Part shown: positions 57,270 through 64,000 of the stretch, piece by piece
Position numbering within the stretch: the first letter of the stretch is position 1
Layout: the number at the start of each line of letters is the position of its first letter
Program-made: the position numbers and the translations under genes
The notes under the pieces: model-generated
Seen by the model: only the letters and a program-made list of their open reading frames with translations
What the model was told of the DNA's origin: nothing
Database searches by the model: none
NCBI GenBank assembly: GCA_903937385.1
Contig: CAIZZF010000014.1
Location: forward strand, 1 to 64,000
DNA length: 64,000 nt
DNA from: an uncultured Holophagaceae bacterium
GTDB lineage: Bacteria; Acidobacteriota; Holophagae; Holophagales; Holophagaceae
Direction of reading: 5' to 3'

Positions 57270-58046
57270 ATGTTCCTGCCGCTCTACCTGGGCATCCTGC
57301 ACGCCGTGGAACCCGACCATGTGGCCGTGGTGACGGGAGTGTCGCTGTCGGGCGAACGCCGGGGCGCCTGGAAAGTGGGATTGGCCTTCGGCGCCTCGCA
57401 CATGCTGGCCGTGGCCCTCATCGCCGTGGCCGCGACTTTCCTGGGTCAGACCTTCCTGGGTGACCGCTTCTTCCTGTGGATGGATCGGGCAGCCTGGGCC
57501 CTGGTGCTCGCCCTGGGCCTCTGGAACCTGACCGCGGCCCTGGGGCTGCGCCGGATCGCCACCCACAGCCATGCTCACCAGCATGGACCCCTGGCCCATG
57601 CCCACCCCCACCTCCACACCCGGGGTGCCGCCGGGCTCCGACTCCAGCTGAAGCCAGGCCGCCAGCCAAGCCAGCCCGCCACGCGCCGCAAGATCACCTC
57701 GGCCCTCCAGCCCCTGGCCCGCCGGGCGCCCAAGCACCACGCCAGCGGTGCCTCGGCCCATGGCTATCACCACGCCGCCGCCTGGCTGGGCGCCTTCTTC
57801 GGCCTGGGCGGGGTCCGAGGCTTCACCTCGCTGATGAAGAACGCCGGCATCTCCGGCCAGCTCCAGTTCCTTGAGGCACTCCTGCTCTTCGGCCTGGGCA
57901 TCACGGCCATGTTCACCCTGCTCAGCGCGGCCTCCGGCTGGCTGGCGATCCGCATGGGCACTCAGGCCCGCTTCCGTCGCCTGCTCTACGCCCTCTCCGG
58001 GGTGGGCAACGTGGTGGTGGGCCTCTACTTGATGCTCAAGGCATGA
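57270..58046 (+). CDS. NicO/RcnA-like nickel-cobalt transporter with His-rich loop
   Basis: A 258-residue membrane protein with about six hydrophobic segments. [11 protein letters not shown] (H11-H17) is the metal-site signature of nickel/cobalt permeases. A cytoplasmic or periplasmic loop (about 98-170) carries some fifteen His residues, likely a metal buffer. Import or export cannot be set by sequence. Its stop overlaps the murJ ATG. Confidence 0.82.
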   Translation: MFLPLYLGILHAVEPDHVAVVTGVSLSGERRGAWKVGLAFGASHMLAVALIAVAATFLGQTFLGDRFFLWMDRAAWALVLALGLWNLTAALGLRRIATHSHAHQHGPLAHAHPHLHTRGAAGLRLQLKPGRQPSQPATRRKITSALQPLARRAPKHHASGASAHGYHHAAAWLGAFFGLGGVRGFTSLMKNAGISGQLQFLEALLLFGLGITAMFTLLSAASGWLAIRMGTQARFRRLLYALSGVGNVVVGLYLMLKA

Positions 58047-59650
58047 GCGACGCCTCCCGCAGGCCCAGCCTGCTGCGCTCCGCGGCCGTGGTGTCCTTCA
58101 TGACGCTGCTGAGCAAGGTCACGGGCCTGCTCCAGACCTTCTTCCTAAGCCACGTGCTGGGAGCGGGTGCCGCCGCGGACGCCTTCTACGTGGCCATGCG
58201 CCTGCCCAACCTGCTGCGCCGCTTTACCGCCGAAGGCACCATGACCGCCGCCTTCCTGCCCACCCTGGCCGAGGCCGAGACCGCCGAGGGCGAGGCTGCC
58301 ATGAAGGCCGTGGCAGCCCGGTTCCTGGGCACCCTGCTGGCGTTGCTCCTGGTGGGGGTGGCACTCGTGCTGCTCTTCATGGGGCCCTTGGCCAGTCTGC
58401 TGATGGTGGGCCGCCCCGGTGTCCAGGGCGCCCTCACAGCGAAGCTGGGCCGCATCATGTTCCCTTACCTTGCCCTGGTGAGCCTCACGGCAGGCTTCAC
58501 GGGGCTGCTCAACCTGCGCCACCGTTTTGCCCTCGCAGCCTCGGTCTCCGTGTTCTGGAACCTGGCCTTCATCGCCTTCGGCTGGACCACCCTGCAGGTG
58601 CTGGAGCGGGGTGGCCCTGCGCCCTACGAGACCGTCGGCGTCGTGTGCGCCTTCGCCGTCCTGGCGGGCGGTGTCATGCAGCTGCTGGTGATCCTGCCCG
58701 CTGTGCGCCAGGAAGGTTTCGGGCTGTCCCTCGGCTTCCACCTCCGCGATCCCTGGGTGCGCAAGGCCCTGGGGCGCATGGGCCCCGGCCTGCTGGTGGC
58801 AGGCATCTACCCCATCAATGCCCTCATCAGCACCACGCTGGCCTCGAAGCTGGCCGATGGTGCCCAGACGGTGCTCTTCAACAGCGGCATGATGGGCGAG
58901 ATGGTGCTGGGGCTGTTCGCCATGAGCCTGGCCACGGCGGGCCTGCCCACCCTGAGCCGACAGGCCGAGGCTCGGGACTGGACCGCCCTGAACCGCAGCC
59001 TGATCCAGTCCATCTCGGCCTCGGCCCTCCTGGTGTTGCCTGCATCCGTGGGCCTCGCGGTGCTGGCGCGGCCCATCTGCGCCCTACTCTTCCGCACCGG
59101 CGCCTACACCCCGGCGGCTTCGGACTGGACGGCTCTCACGGTGGTCTTCGGTACCGTGGGCCTGGTGTTCGTCGCGGCCCAGCGCCTGGGCAACCAGGCC
59201 CTCTACGCCCTGAAGGACTACCGGGGCCCCGCCACCATGGCGGGAATCACGCTCGTGCTGAACGTCGCGCTGAGCCTCGCGCTGCTCAAGCCCCTGGGCA
59301 CCGGCGGCCTGGCCCTGGCCAATGGCCTGGCCAGCCTGGCAGGCGTGCTGGGGGTCCTGCTGCGCCTGCGGCCGCGCCTGCCCGGCCTGGACCTGGGTCC
59401 CCTGCTGAAAGGCACCGCCCGGGCCCTGGCCGCCGCAGCACTCATGGGCCTCCTGGCCTGGCTGGGAGCCCACCTGCTAGGGTTGGACGCCCCCCACGCC
59501 TTCACCCGCGGGGCCCTGGGCGTGCGCCTGCTGCCTCTGGTCGCCCTCTGCGCCGCCGCCTACGGCCTGCTGGCCTCAGCCTTCGGCCACCCCGAAGCCC
59601 TGGAGCTGGTCGGGAAGGTGAGCTCGAAGCTGGGACGGAGCAAGCCATGA
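58043..59650 (+). CDS. murJ: Lipid II flippase MurJ
   Basis: A 535-residue MATE/MVF-family membrane protein with about 14 hydrophobic segments. The opening [56 protein letters not shown] is diagnostic. It flips lipid II in peptidoglycan synthesis. It overlaps the metal transporter stop and the dtd ATG by 4 bp each, so three genes form one transcript. Confidence 0.95.
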   Translation: MSDASRRPSLLRSAAVVSFMTLLSKVTGLLQTFFLSHVLGAGAAADAFYVAMRLPNLLRRFTAEGTMTAAFLPTLAEAETAEGEAAMKAVAARFLGTLLALLLVGVALVLLFMGPLASLLMVGRPGVQGALTAKLGRIMFPYLALVSLTAGFTGLLNLRHRFALAASVSVFWNLAFIAFGWTTLQVLERGGPAPYETVGVVCAFAVLAGGVMQLLVILPAVRQEGFGLSLGFHLRDPWVRKALGRMGPGLLVAGIYPINALISTTLASKLADGAQTVLFNSGMMGEMVLGLFAMSLATAGLPTLSRQAEARDWTALNRSLIQSISASALLVLPASVGLAVLARPICALLFRTGAYTPAASDWTALTVVFGTVGLVFVAAQRLGNQALYALKDYRGPATMAGITLVLNVALSLALLKPLGTGGLALANGLASLAGVLGVLLRLRPRLPGLDLGPLLKGTARALAAAALMGLLAWLGAHLLGLDAPHAFTRGALGVRLLPLVALCAAAYGLLASAFGHPEALELVGKVSSKLGRSKP

Positions 59651-60081
59651 AGGCCGTGATCCAGCGTGTGCAGCGGGCCACGGTGCGCAGTGGCGAGCTC
59701 GAGGCCGCCATCGGCCCAGGGCTCCTGGTGCTGGTGGGTCTGGAAGCCGGGGACACGGAGGAGGCCTGTGCCTGGGCCGCCGCCAAGATCGCCTCCCTGC
59801 GGATCTTCTACGACGCCGAGGGCAAGATGAACCTCAGCCTCCAGGACATTGGTGGCGAGATCCTCGCCGTGAGCCAGTTCACCCTGGCCGGCAGCATCGC
59901 CAAGGGCCGCCGCCCTTCCTTCGACCGGGCCATGAAGCAGGACGAGGCCCGGGTGCTCTTCCGGCGCTTCCTGGAACTGCTGAAGGTCCAGCATCCGCAG
60001 GTGAAGTCCGGCTTCTTCCAGGAGCACATGGAGGTCGAGCTCGTCAACGACGGCCCCGTGACCTTCATCCTCGAGCGCTGA
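59647..60081 (+). CDS. dtd: D-aminoacyl-tRNA deacylase
   Basis: A 144-residue DTD enzyme that removes D-amino acids from t[33 protein letters not shown] and [11 protein letters not shown] (the Gly-Pro motif) are typical. The ATG overlaps the murJ stop. A strong hairpin follows the stop. Confidence 0.95.
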   Translation: MKAVIQRVQRATVRSGELEAAIGPGLLVLVGLEAGDTEEACAWAAAKIASLRIFYDAEGKMNLSLQDIGGEILAVSQFTLAGSIAKGRRPSFDRAMKQDEARVLFRRFLELLKVQHPQVKSGFFQEHMEVELVNDGPVTFILER

Positions 60082-60087
60082 GGCCCT

Positions 60088-60125
60088 GCAAGCAAAGGCC
60101 GGGCAGGTGCCCGGCCTTTGCTTGC
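60088..60125. terminator. Bidirectional terminator between dtd and the S9 peptidase
   Basis: GCAAGCAAAGGCCGGGCA (60088-60105) and its exact complement (60108-60125) pair over 18 bp around a two-base centre. It lies between two convergent genes, 7 and 13 bases from their stops, and has A and T runs on both arms, fitting termination in both directions. Confidence 0.88.
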
Positions 60126-60137
60126 GTGCGCAGGAGC

Positions 60138-62858
60138 CTACTTCTGCAGCTCGAGGGTGAGCACCGCACCACCCATCTGCGGCAGGGTGGCAGAGGTCTT
60201 CAGCACCTTGCGGGTGACCGTGTCAATCCAGATGGTGGTGCGGCCGGGATCTCCCTCGGCGGAGGTGAGCTCCAGCTTCCAGGCCTTGAAGCTGCCGGCG
60301 GGAACCTGGAGGTCCTCCTGGCCCGTGACTGTCGCCTTCTTGAGCTCGACCTTCTGGCGCTGCAGGTCCACATTGCGGAACGTGACGCTGTAGCCCGAGG
60401 CCAGGGGCAGGCAGGCCAGCACCTCCTGGGCTCCCGGGCCGTCGGCGAAGGCGCCGCCGCCAAGGTCGAGGCTGATGGGCTTGGGAGCCCCACCCATGGC
60501 CATGGAGCCGGTGACCTTGGCGCCGTCGAAGACCAGCTCGATGGTGACGGGCCCCTGCTTCACCGTGCGCTTCACGGGCACCAGGGAGTCCTTGGCCAGG
60601 ATGGCGGCATCCACGGCTTCGCCGCCAGGCAGCTTGGTGGCCTCGGTGACCAGCCAGGCGCCACCTTCCTCCTTCACGGTGCGCACCATGGAGATGGGCA
60701 TGCTCTGCGGCCCCATGGCGATGCTGCCGACATAGGTGTAGCTGCCGGCCGTCAGCTTCGCGCTGGGTGTGGGTACCCCCACGGAACCGGCATCTGTTTT
60801 CTTCACCAGCACCACGGTCCTGGGATCCACGGTGATCTCGGGCAGGCGCTGCATGACGTCAGGCTTCCCACCCTCCTGGAACCGGGCCTGGAGGTGCTTG
60901 GCGAGGAACTTCTCCGCCGCGGCCATCATGGCCTGGCTGTTCACGGGCCGGGCGAAACCATGGCCTTCGTCCGGGGCGCAGATGTACTCCACAGGGAAGC
61001 CGCGGTCCCGGAGGGCGATGACGATCTGCTCGCTCTCAGCCTTCTTCACGCGGGGGTCGTTGGCGCCCTGCACCACCAGCAGCGGGGTCTTGATCTTGGC
61101 GACGGAGTTCAGGGGGGACTGCCGCTCCAGCTGCTTTTTGCCCTCGGGCGTGTTGGGGTTGCCCATGCGCTCGTGGAAGATGATGCGGCCCGCCTCCCAG
61201 TAGGGAGGGATGGTCTCCAGCAGCGTCAGCAGGTTGGAGGGACCGACGATGGAGACTGCGGCGGCATAGAGGTCAGGGGTGAAGGCCACGCCCGCGAGGG
61301 TGGCGTAGCCGCCGTAGGAGCCGCCCATGATCGCCACGCGCTTGGGATCCACGGTGCCGAGCTTGACCAGATGCTTCACGCCCCAGGTGAGGTCGTCCTG
61401 CATGCGGTCGCCCCACTGCTTGTTGCCGGCATTCAGGAACTTCTTCCCGTAGCCGGTGGAGCCCCGGAAGTTGGGGGCCAGCACCGCGTAGCCGCGGTTG
61501 GCCAGGAACTGGGCGTAGGGGTTGAAGCCCCACCCATCCCGGGCCCAGGGCCCCCCATGCGGGAACACCACCAGGGGCAGGCCCTTCGCCGGCACCCCCT
61601 TGGGCAGACTCAGGTAGGCGGGAATCTCCAGACCGTCGCTGGACTTGTAGCGGATGGATTGCATGGGAACCAGGGGATCCCGGGGCAGGTCCTCGCGGGA
61701 GACATACTCCAGGCTGAGCTTCTTGGTGCGGCGATCAAACAGGTAGCGGGTGCCCGGATCCCGGTCGCTGGAGGCGGCCACCAGCAGCAGCTGCTCGTCG
61801 GCGCTGGAGGAGCCCATGTTGATCTCCCGCCCCGGCAGCTGCTTCTGGAGCAGCTTGTAGTCAGCCTCCCAGGCCTTGTCCTTCCAGTAGATCCGGGTGC
61901 GGTCGTCCTGGTAGGTGGTGGCGATCAGCTCGTCGCTGAGGTCCGAGAAGATGGCCGAGCCGAAGTCCACCCGGCCCTTGGGATCAGACTCAAGCTTCTC
62001 CTCCTTGCCCGTGGCGGGATCAAAGAGGACCAGTTCCAAGAGGTCCCGGTTTCCCTTGTTGGTCTCCAGGTAGACCCGCTTCCCATCCTTGTGGAAGGCC
62101 ACGGGATCGGCAGACTCGAACACGCCGCACTCATAGACCTTGGTGAAGCCCTCGGGATCCACCCGGAGGATCTCCGTGTCCCCCTTCTCGGTCGTGCGCA
62201 GGGCGAGGCGGAGGTTGGCCTGCTTGTCGAAGACCCAGCCCGCGATGCGCTCGTTGTTCTTGCGGAGCAGGTTCCGCTCGCCGGTGGAGATCTTGACCTT
62301 GTAGACGTCGTGCCAGGCGGCATCGCGGTCATTCAGGCCCACGTAGATCGTGTCGGGATCGGCCTTGGGCACGGAATAGATCATCGCCCTGGCCCCCTTG
62401 GCGGCGGTCAGGTTGCGGGCTTCCGGAGCCTCCTTGCCCGCGGCAGCCGGGGCCGCGGGGTCCACGGCATAGACGTTGTAGTTCTCGTCGCCATCCTTGT
62501 CCTGGACGAAGAGGATCTGCTTGCTGTCCCGGCTCCAGAAGAAGCCCGGGATGGGCCGCTTGGGATCAGCGGTGAGGAGCCGCCCCTTGGTATAGGGGTC
62601 GCCCACCTTCTTGACCCAGACGTTCCGGGTCTCCTTCCAAGGCTTGAGGAAGGCGATCCACTGCCCGTCAGGAGACAGCTGGGCGCCGGCAATCTCGGGG
62701 TTACCGAAGAACTTGTCCCGGTCGACGAGGGGGGGCAGCTGGGCCTTCCGGCCGGTGGCGGGGGCGGGAGCCTTGACTCCCTCTGCGGCCAGCGGCAGGG
62801 CCAGGGCCAAGGCAAGGCCTGACCCCAGGAGCCGAGTCAGGAGAAGGGGATGGTTCAT
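60138..62858 (-). CDS. S9 peptidase with an extra C-terminal domain
   Basis: A 906-residue exported hydrolase. Signal peptide (1-25), beta-propeller-like segment (about 35-430), and an alpha/beta hydrolase catalytic domain with Ser514 (GGSYGGY), Asp in GANDPRV and His in DEGHGF. It cleaves peptides, prolyl-oligopeptidase/acylaminoacyl type. After about residue 675, some 230 residues form a separate domain of beta type (GSYTYVGSIAMG, WLVTEATKLPGG, KAWKLELTSAEGDPGRTTIWIDTVTRKVLKT), reminiscent of DUF3108-like lipid-fold domains; it is not part of normal S9 enzymes. GGAG precedes the ATG. Confidence 0.88.
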   Translation of the reverse strand: MNHPLLLTRLLGSGLALALALPLAAEGVKAPAPATGRKAQLPPLVDRDKFFGNPEIAGAQLSPDGQWIAFLKPWKETRNVWVKKVGDPYTKGRLLTADPKRPIPGFFWSRDSKQILFVQDKDGDENYNVYAVDPAAPAAAGKEAPEARNLTAAKGARAMIYSVPKADPDTIYVGLNDRDAAWHDVYKVKISTGERNLLRKNNERIAGWVFDKQANLRLALRTTEKGDTEILRVDPEGFTKVYECGVFESADPVAFHKDGKRVYLETNKGNRDLLELVLFDPATGKEEKLESDPKGRVDFGSAIFSDLSDELIATTYQDDRTRIYWKDKAWEADYKLLQKQLPGREINMGSSSADEQLLLVAASSDRDPGTRYLFDRRTKKLSLEYVSREDLPRDPLVPMQSIRYKSSDGLEIPAYLSLPKGVPAKGLPLVVFPHGGPWARDGWGFNPYAQFLANRGYAVLAPNFRGSTGYGKKFLNAGNKQWGDRMQDDLTWGVKHLVKLGTVDPKRVAIMGGSYGGYATLAGVAFTPDLYAAAVSIVGPSNLLTLLETIPPYWEAGRIIFHERMGNPNTPEGKKQLERQSPLNSVAKIKTPLLVVQGANDPRVKKAESEQIVIALRDRGFPVEYICAPDEGHGFARPVNSQAMMAAAEKFLAKHLQARFQEGGKPDVMQRLPEITVDPRTVVLVKKTDAGSVGVPTPSAKLTAGSYTYVGSIAMGPQSMPISMVRTVKEEGGAWLVTEATKLPGGEAVDAAILAKDSLVPVKRTVKQGPVTIELVFDGAKVTGSMAMGGAPKPISLDLGGGAFADGPGAQEVLACLPLASGYSVTFRNVDLQRQKVELKKATVTGQEDLQVPAGSFKAWKLELTSAEGDPGRTTIWIDTVTRKVLKTSATLPQMGGAVLTLELQK

Positions 62859-63002
62859 GGGTCGGACTCCTCAGGAAAAAGGGGTTGGGTCGGCTACGAA
62901 GGAAACGGGGAGGGGTTGAGCGGCGAGCAGAGGGGAATCCGGGCCCGAGCATAGCTGCTCACGCCATCTCCAGAGAAGGGCCCCTGGTTAAAAAAAGGGA
63001 TA

Positions 63003-63485
63003 TCACCCGGGGCTGCAGTGGATGCGGCTGGGGGGGAAGGCCTCGCCCAGGACCTTGCAGGCGGTTGCATGGCCCCAGGGTCCCTCCAGCGGAATCACTA
63101 CCGCCACCAGCAGGTGGGCTGGGAGTCCTTCTACCAGCCTGAGCAGAGCCCGTTTCCGCAACCCCGACGCGAAGTGTTTGAGCACCCCCTCCGCGCAGGA
63201 CCAAGCCTCCGCCTCCGTCGGTAGCCAGCATCCGCCGTCGGACAGATACCTTCGGAAGCCTGGCTGGTAGCTGATCCCAAGGATCCCGCAGGCATACTTC
63301 CCAACGCCGAACTCCCCCAGATAGGCATGCACCTGGGCCTCACATCCTGGGGAGACGCTGACGAGCAGATCCTTCTCCAGGGTGAGGGGGAGTAGGGCCT
63401 TCATCTCAGGCAGCGTGTTCCCGCAGCCCAAGGCCTGCGCGAACACTCCCTGCGGGTAGGCGGGTGGCATTTCCGGGAAAAGCAT
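63003..63485 (-). CDS. Hypothetical protein
   Basis: A 160-residue protein with no recognised motif. It is rich in Gly, Leu and Ala, with five cysteines (at CGN, GCE, ACG, GGC, SCA) and two Tyr-rich stretches (VHAYLGEFGVGKYACGILGISYQPGFRRYL). ATG at 63485 is used; a GTG at 63497 is an alternative. It follows an unknown protein gene on the same strand, 32 bp apart, so the two may be an operon. Function unknown. Confidence 0.6.
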   Translation of the reverse strand: MLFPEMPPAYPQGVFAQALGCGNTLPEMKALLPLTLEKDLLVSVSPGCEAQVHAYLGEFGVGKYACGILGISYQPGFRRYLSDGGCWLPTEAEAWSCAEGVLKHFASGLRKRALLRLVEGLPAHLLVAVVIPLEGPWGHATACKVLGEAFPPSRIHCSPG

Positions 63486-63517
63486 CGGTCCATTCACCTC
63501 GGTTCGTGAAAGCCTCG

Positions 63518-63991
63518 TCAGATTCCCGAGACCTGACGCAATCCCAAGCCCTGAGCCTGTCCTCCTGGAAGCGGCTGTGGGCAGACCGTCGCAGGACGTC
63601 TCAGGTTGGAGAGGGATTCAGAGAGCCCCGTGAGAATGCCCCGAAGGTTCAGTTCTACGGCGGGGAACGGCTCCCCAATCCCAGTGGCAGCGGGTTCCTT
63701 GTGGGCCACGGAGACTGAGATCTGAGCATCCTGCTTACGAAGCCTCATGACGAGCCGTTGGCTCTGGCCTTCCTGGGACCTTAGGTGAAAGCCCAGGTCT
63801 ATCCCTTCCTGTTGCATGGCAAGGAGGAAACGGACCACGCACGGGTCCTGGACGAGGAGCGGTGTGGGTCCTGGGGTGACCCGAATCAGGAAGGACCCAA
63901 AGCTATCCTGCTGGGGATTCTGCAGGATGCCGCCACACCGGATGATGGCCATGCGCAGCAGGTCCAGCAGGCTGATGAGCGTTGGGTTCAT
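63518..63991 (-). CDS. Hypothetical protein
   Basis: A 157-residue protein without visible motif. Its first half (ISLLDLLRMAIIRCGGILQ) could be an amphipathic helix, and the middle (FLIRVTPGPTPLLVQDPCVVRFLLAMQQEGIDLGFHLRS) is mixed. The tail is Gly/Pro-rich. It may pair with the gene just downstream (63003-63485). The ATG is close to the window end, and the gene is complete here. Confidence 0.55.
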   Translation of the reverse strand: MNPTLISLLDLLRMAIIRCGGILQNPQQDSFGSFLIRVTPGPTPLLVQDPCVVRFLLAMQQEGIDLGFHLRSQEGQSQRLVMRLRKQDAQISVSVAHKEPAATGIGEPFPAVELNLRGILTGLSESLSNLRRPATVCPQPLPGGQAQGLGLRQVSGI

Positions 63992-64000
63992 GGGTTGGCC

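Noticed and set aside
60126-62822. 898-residue plus-strand ORF opposite the S9 peptidase
   Set aside because: Low-complexity Gly/Leu/His shadow of a gene with a full catalytic triad on the other strand.

Overview
The window is about 64 kb of GC-rich bacterial chromosome (roughly two thirds G+C) packed with short-gap, co-oriented operons. lpxD, ampG, murJ, a periplasmic modABC system and many signal-peptide peptidases indicate a Gram-negative (diderm) organism. The mix of a bacterial-type AcnB aconitase, HDOD proteins, propeller histidine kinases, TPR-bearing Ser/Thr kinases and DUF4953-type zinc proteases fits Acidobacteriota, perhaps Holophagae (Geothrix-like). That placement is inference from gene content; there is no rRNA gene here to confirm it.

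Layout. 1-2.3 kb: the terminus of an insertion sequence (direct repeats plus an inverted repeat) abuts and supplies the last codons of a response regulator that overlaps its histidine kinase. 2.4-4.4 kb: a photoactive-yellow-protein-like PAS protein with an N-terminal CxxC/CxxC motif, then tatD-like and tcdA genes. 4.4-13 kb: ybiT (ABC-F), ssb, a class I amidotransferase, a PaaG-like isomerase, a Cys-rich small protein, a large receptor-like Ser/Thr kinase with TPRs, a PH-like protein and an unpaired transketolase C-terminal subunit. 13-17.3 kb: membrane protein, hrpB, GNAT, acpS. 17.3-24.9 kb: a signalling operon cheR-HDOD-HDOD-cheB-FliK-like-histidine kinase-hybrid kinase, without cheA/cheW. 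24.9-33.5 kb: lpxD, lgt, rluD, degenerate rhodanese, NTF2-like exported protein, ampG, acs, DUF4287/DUF5655 protein, ybaK-like deacylase. 33.5-37.5 kb: modABC, arylamine N-acetyltransferase, DinB. 37.6-46.7 kb: zinc metalloprotease, gamma-glutamyltransferase, HD-GYP, acnB, DUF5131. 47-50.2 kb: ribH-nusB, accB-accC, tRNA-Thr. 50.3-57.2 kb: a second signalling cluster (MCP, STAS, REC-SpoIIE-HATPase, propeller histidine kinase). 57.3-64 kb: NicO-like metal transporter, murJ, dtd, an S9 peptidase with an extra C-terminal domain, two unknown genes.

How the genes work together: the window is unusually rich in signal transduction (four histidine kinases, two methylation enzymes, one MCP, a one-protein partner-switch module, HDOD and HD-GYP proteins, a Ser/Thr kinase, and a candidate light sensor). 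Around it sit housekeeping functions: tRNA quality control (dtd, ybaK, tcdA), envelope building (lpxD, lgt, murJ, ampG), fatty-acid synthesis entry (accBC, acpS), acetate/TCA metabolism (acs, acnB) and peptide breakdown (three exported hydrolases).

The best candidates for something new are the zinc-motif PYP-like protein (2445-2906), the Che-like operon with a FliK-like member and no kinase CheA (17348-24924), and the MCP/partner-switch/propeller-kinase cluster (50324-57207). All functional calls are made from reading the sequence; no database search was possible.
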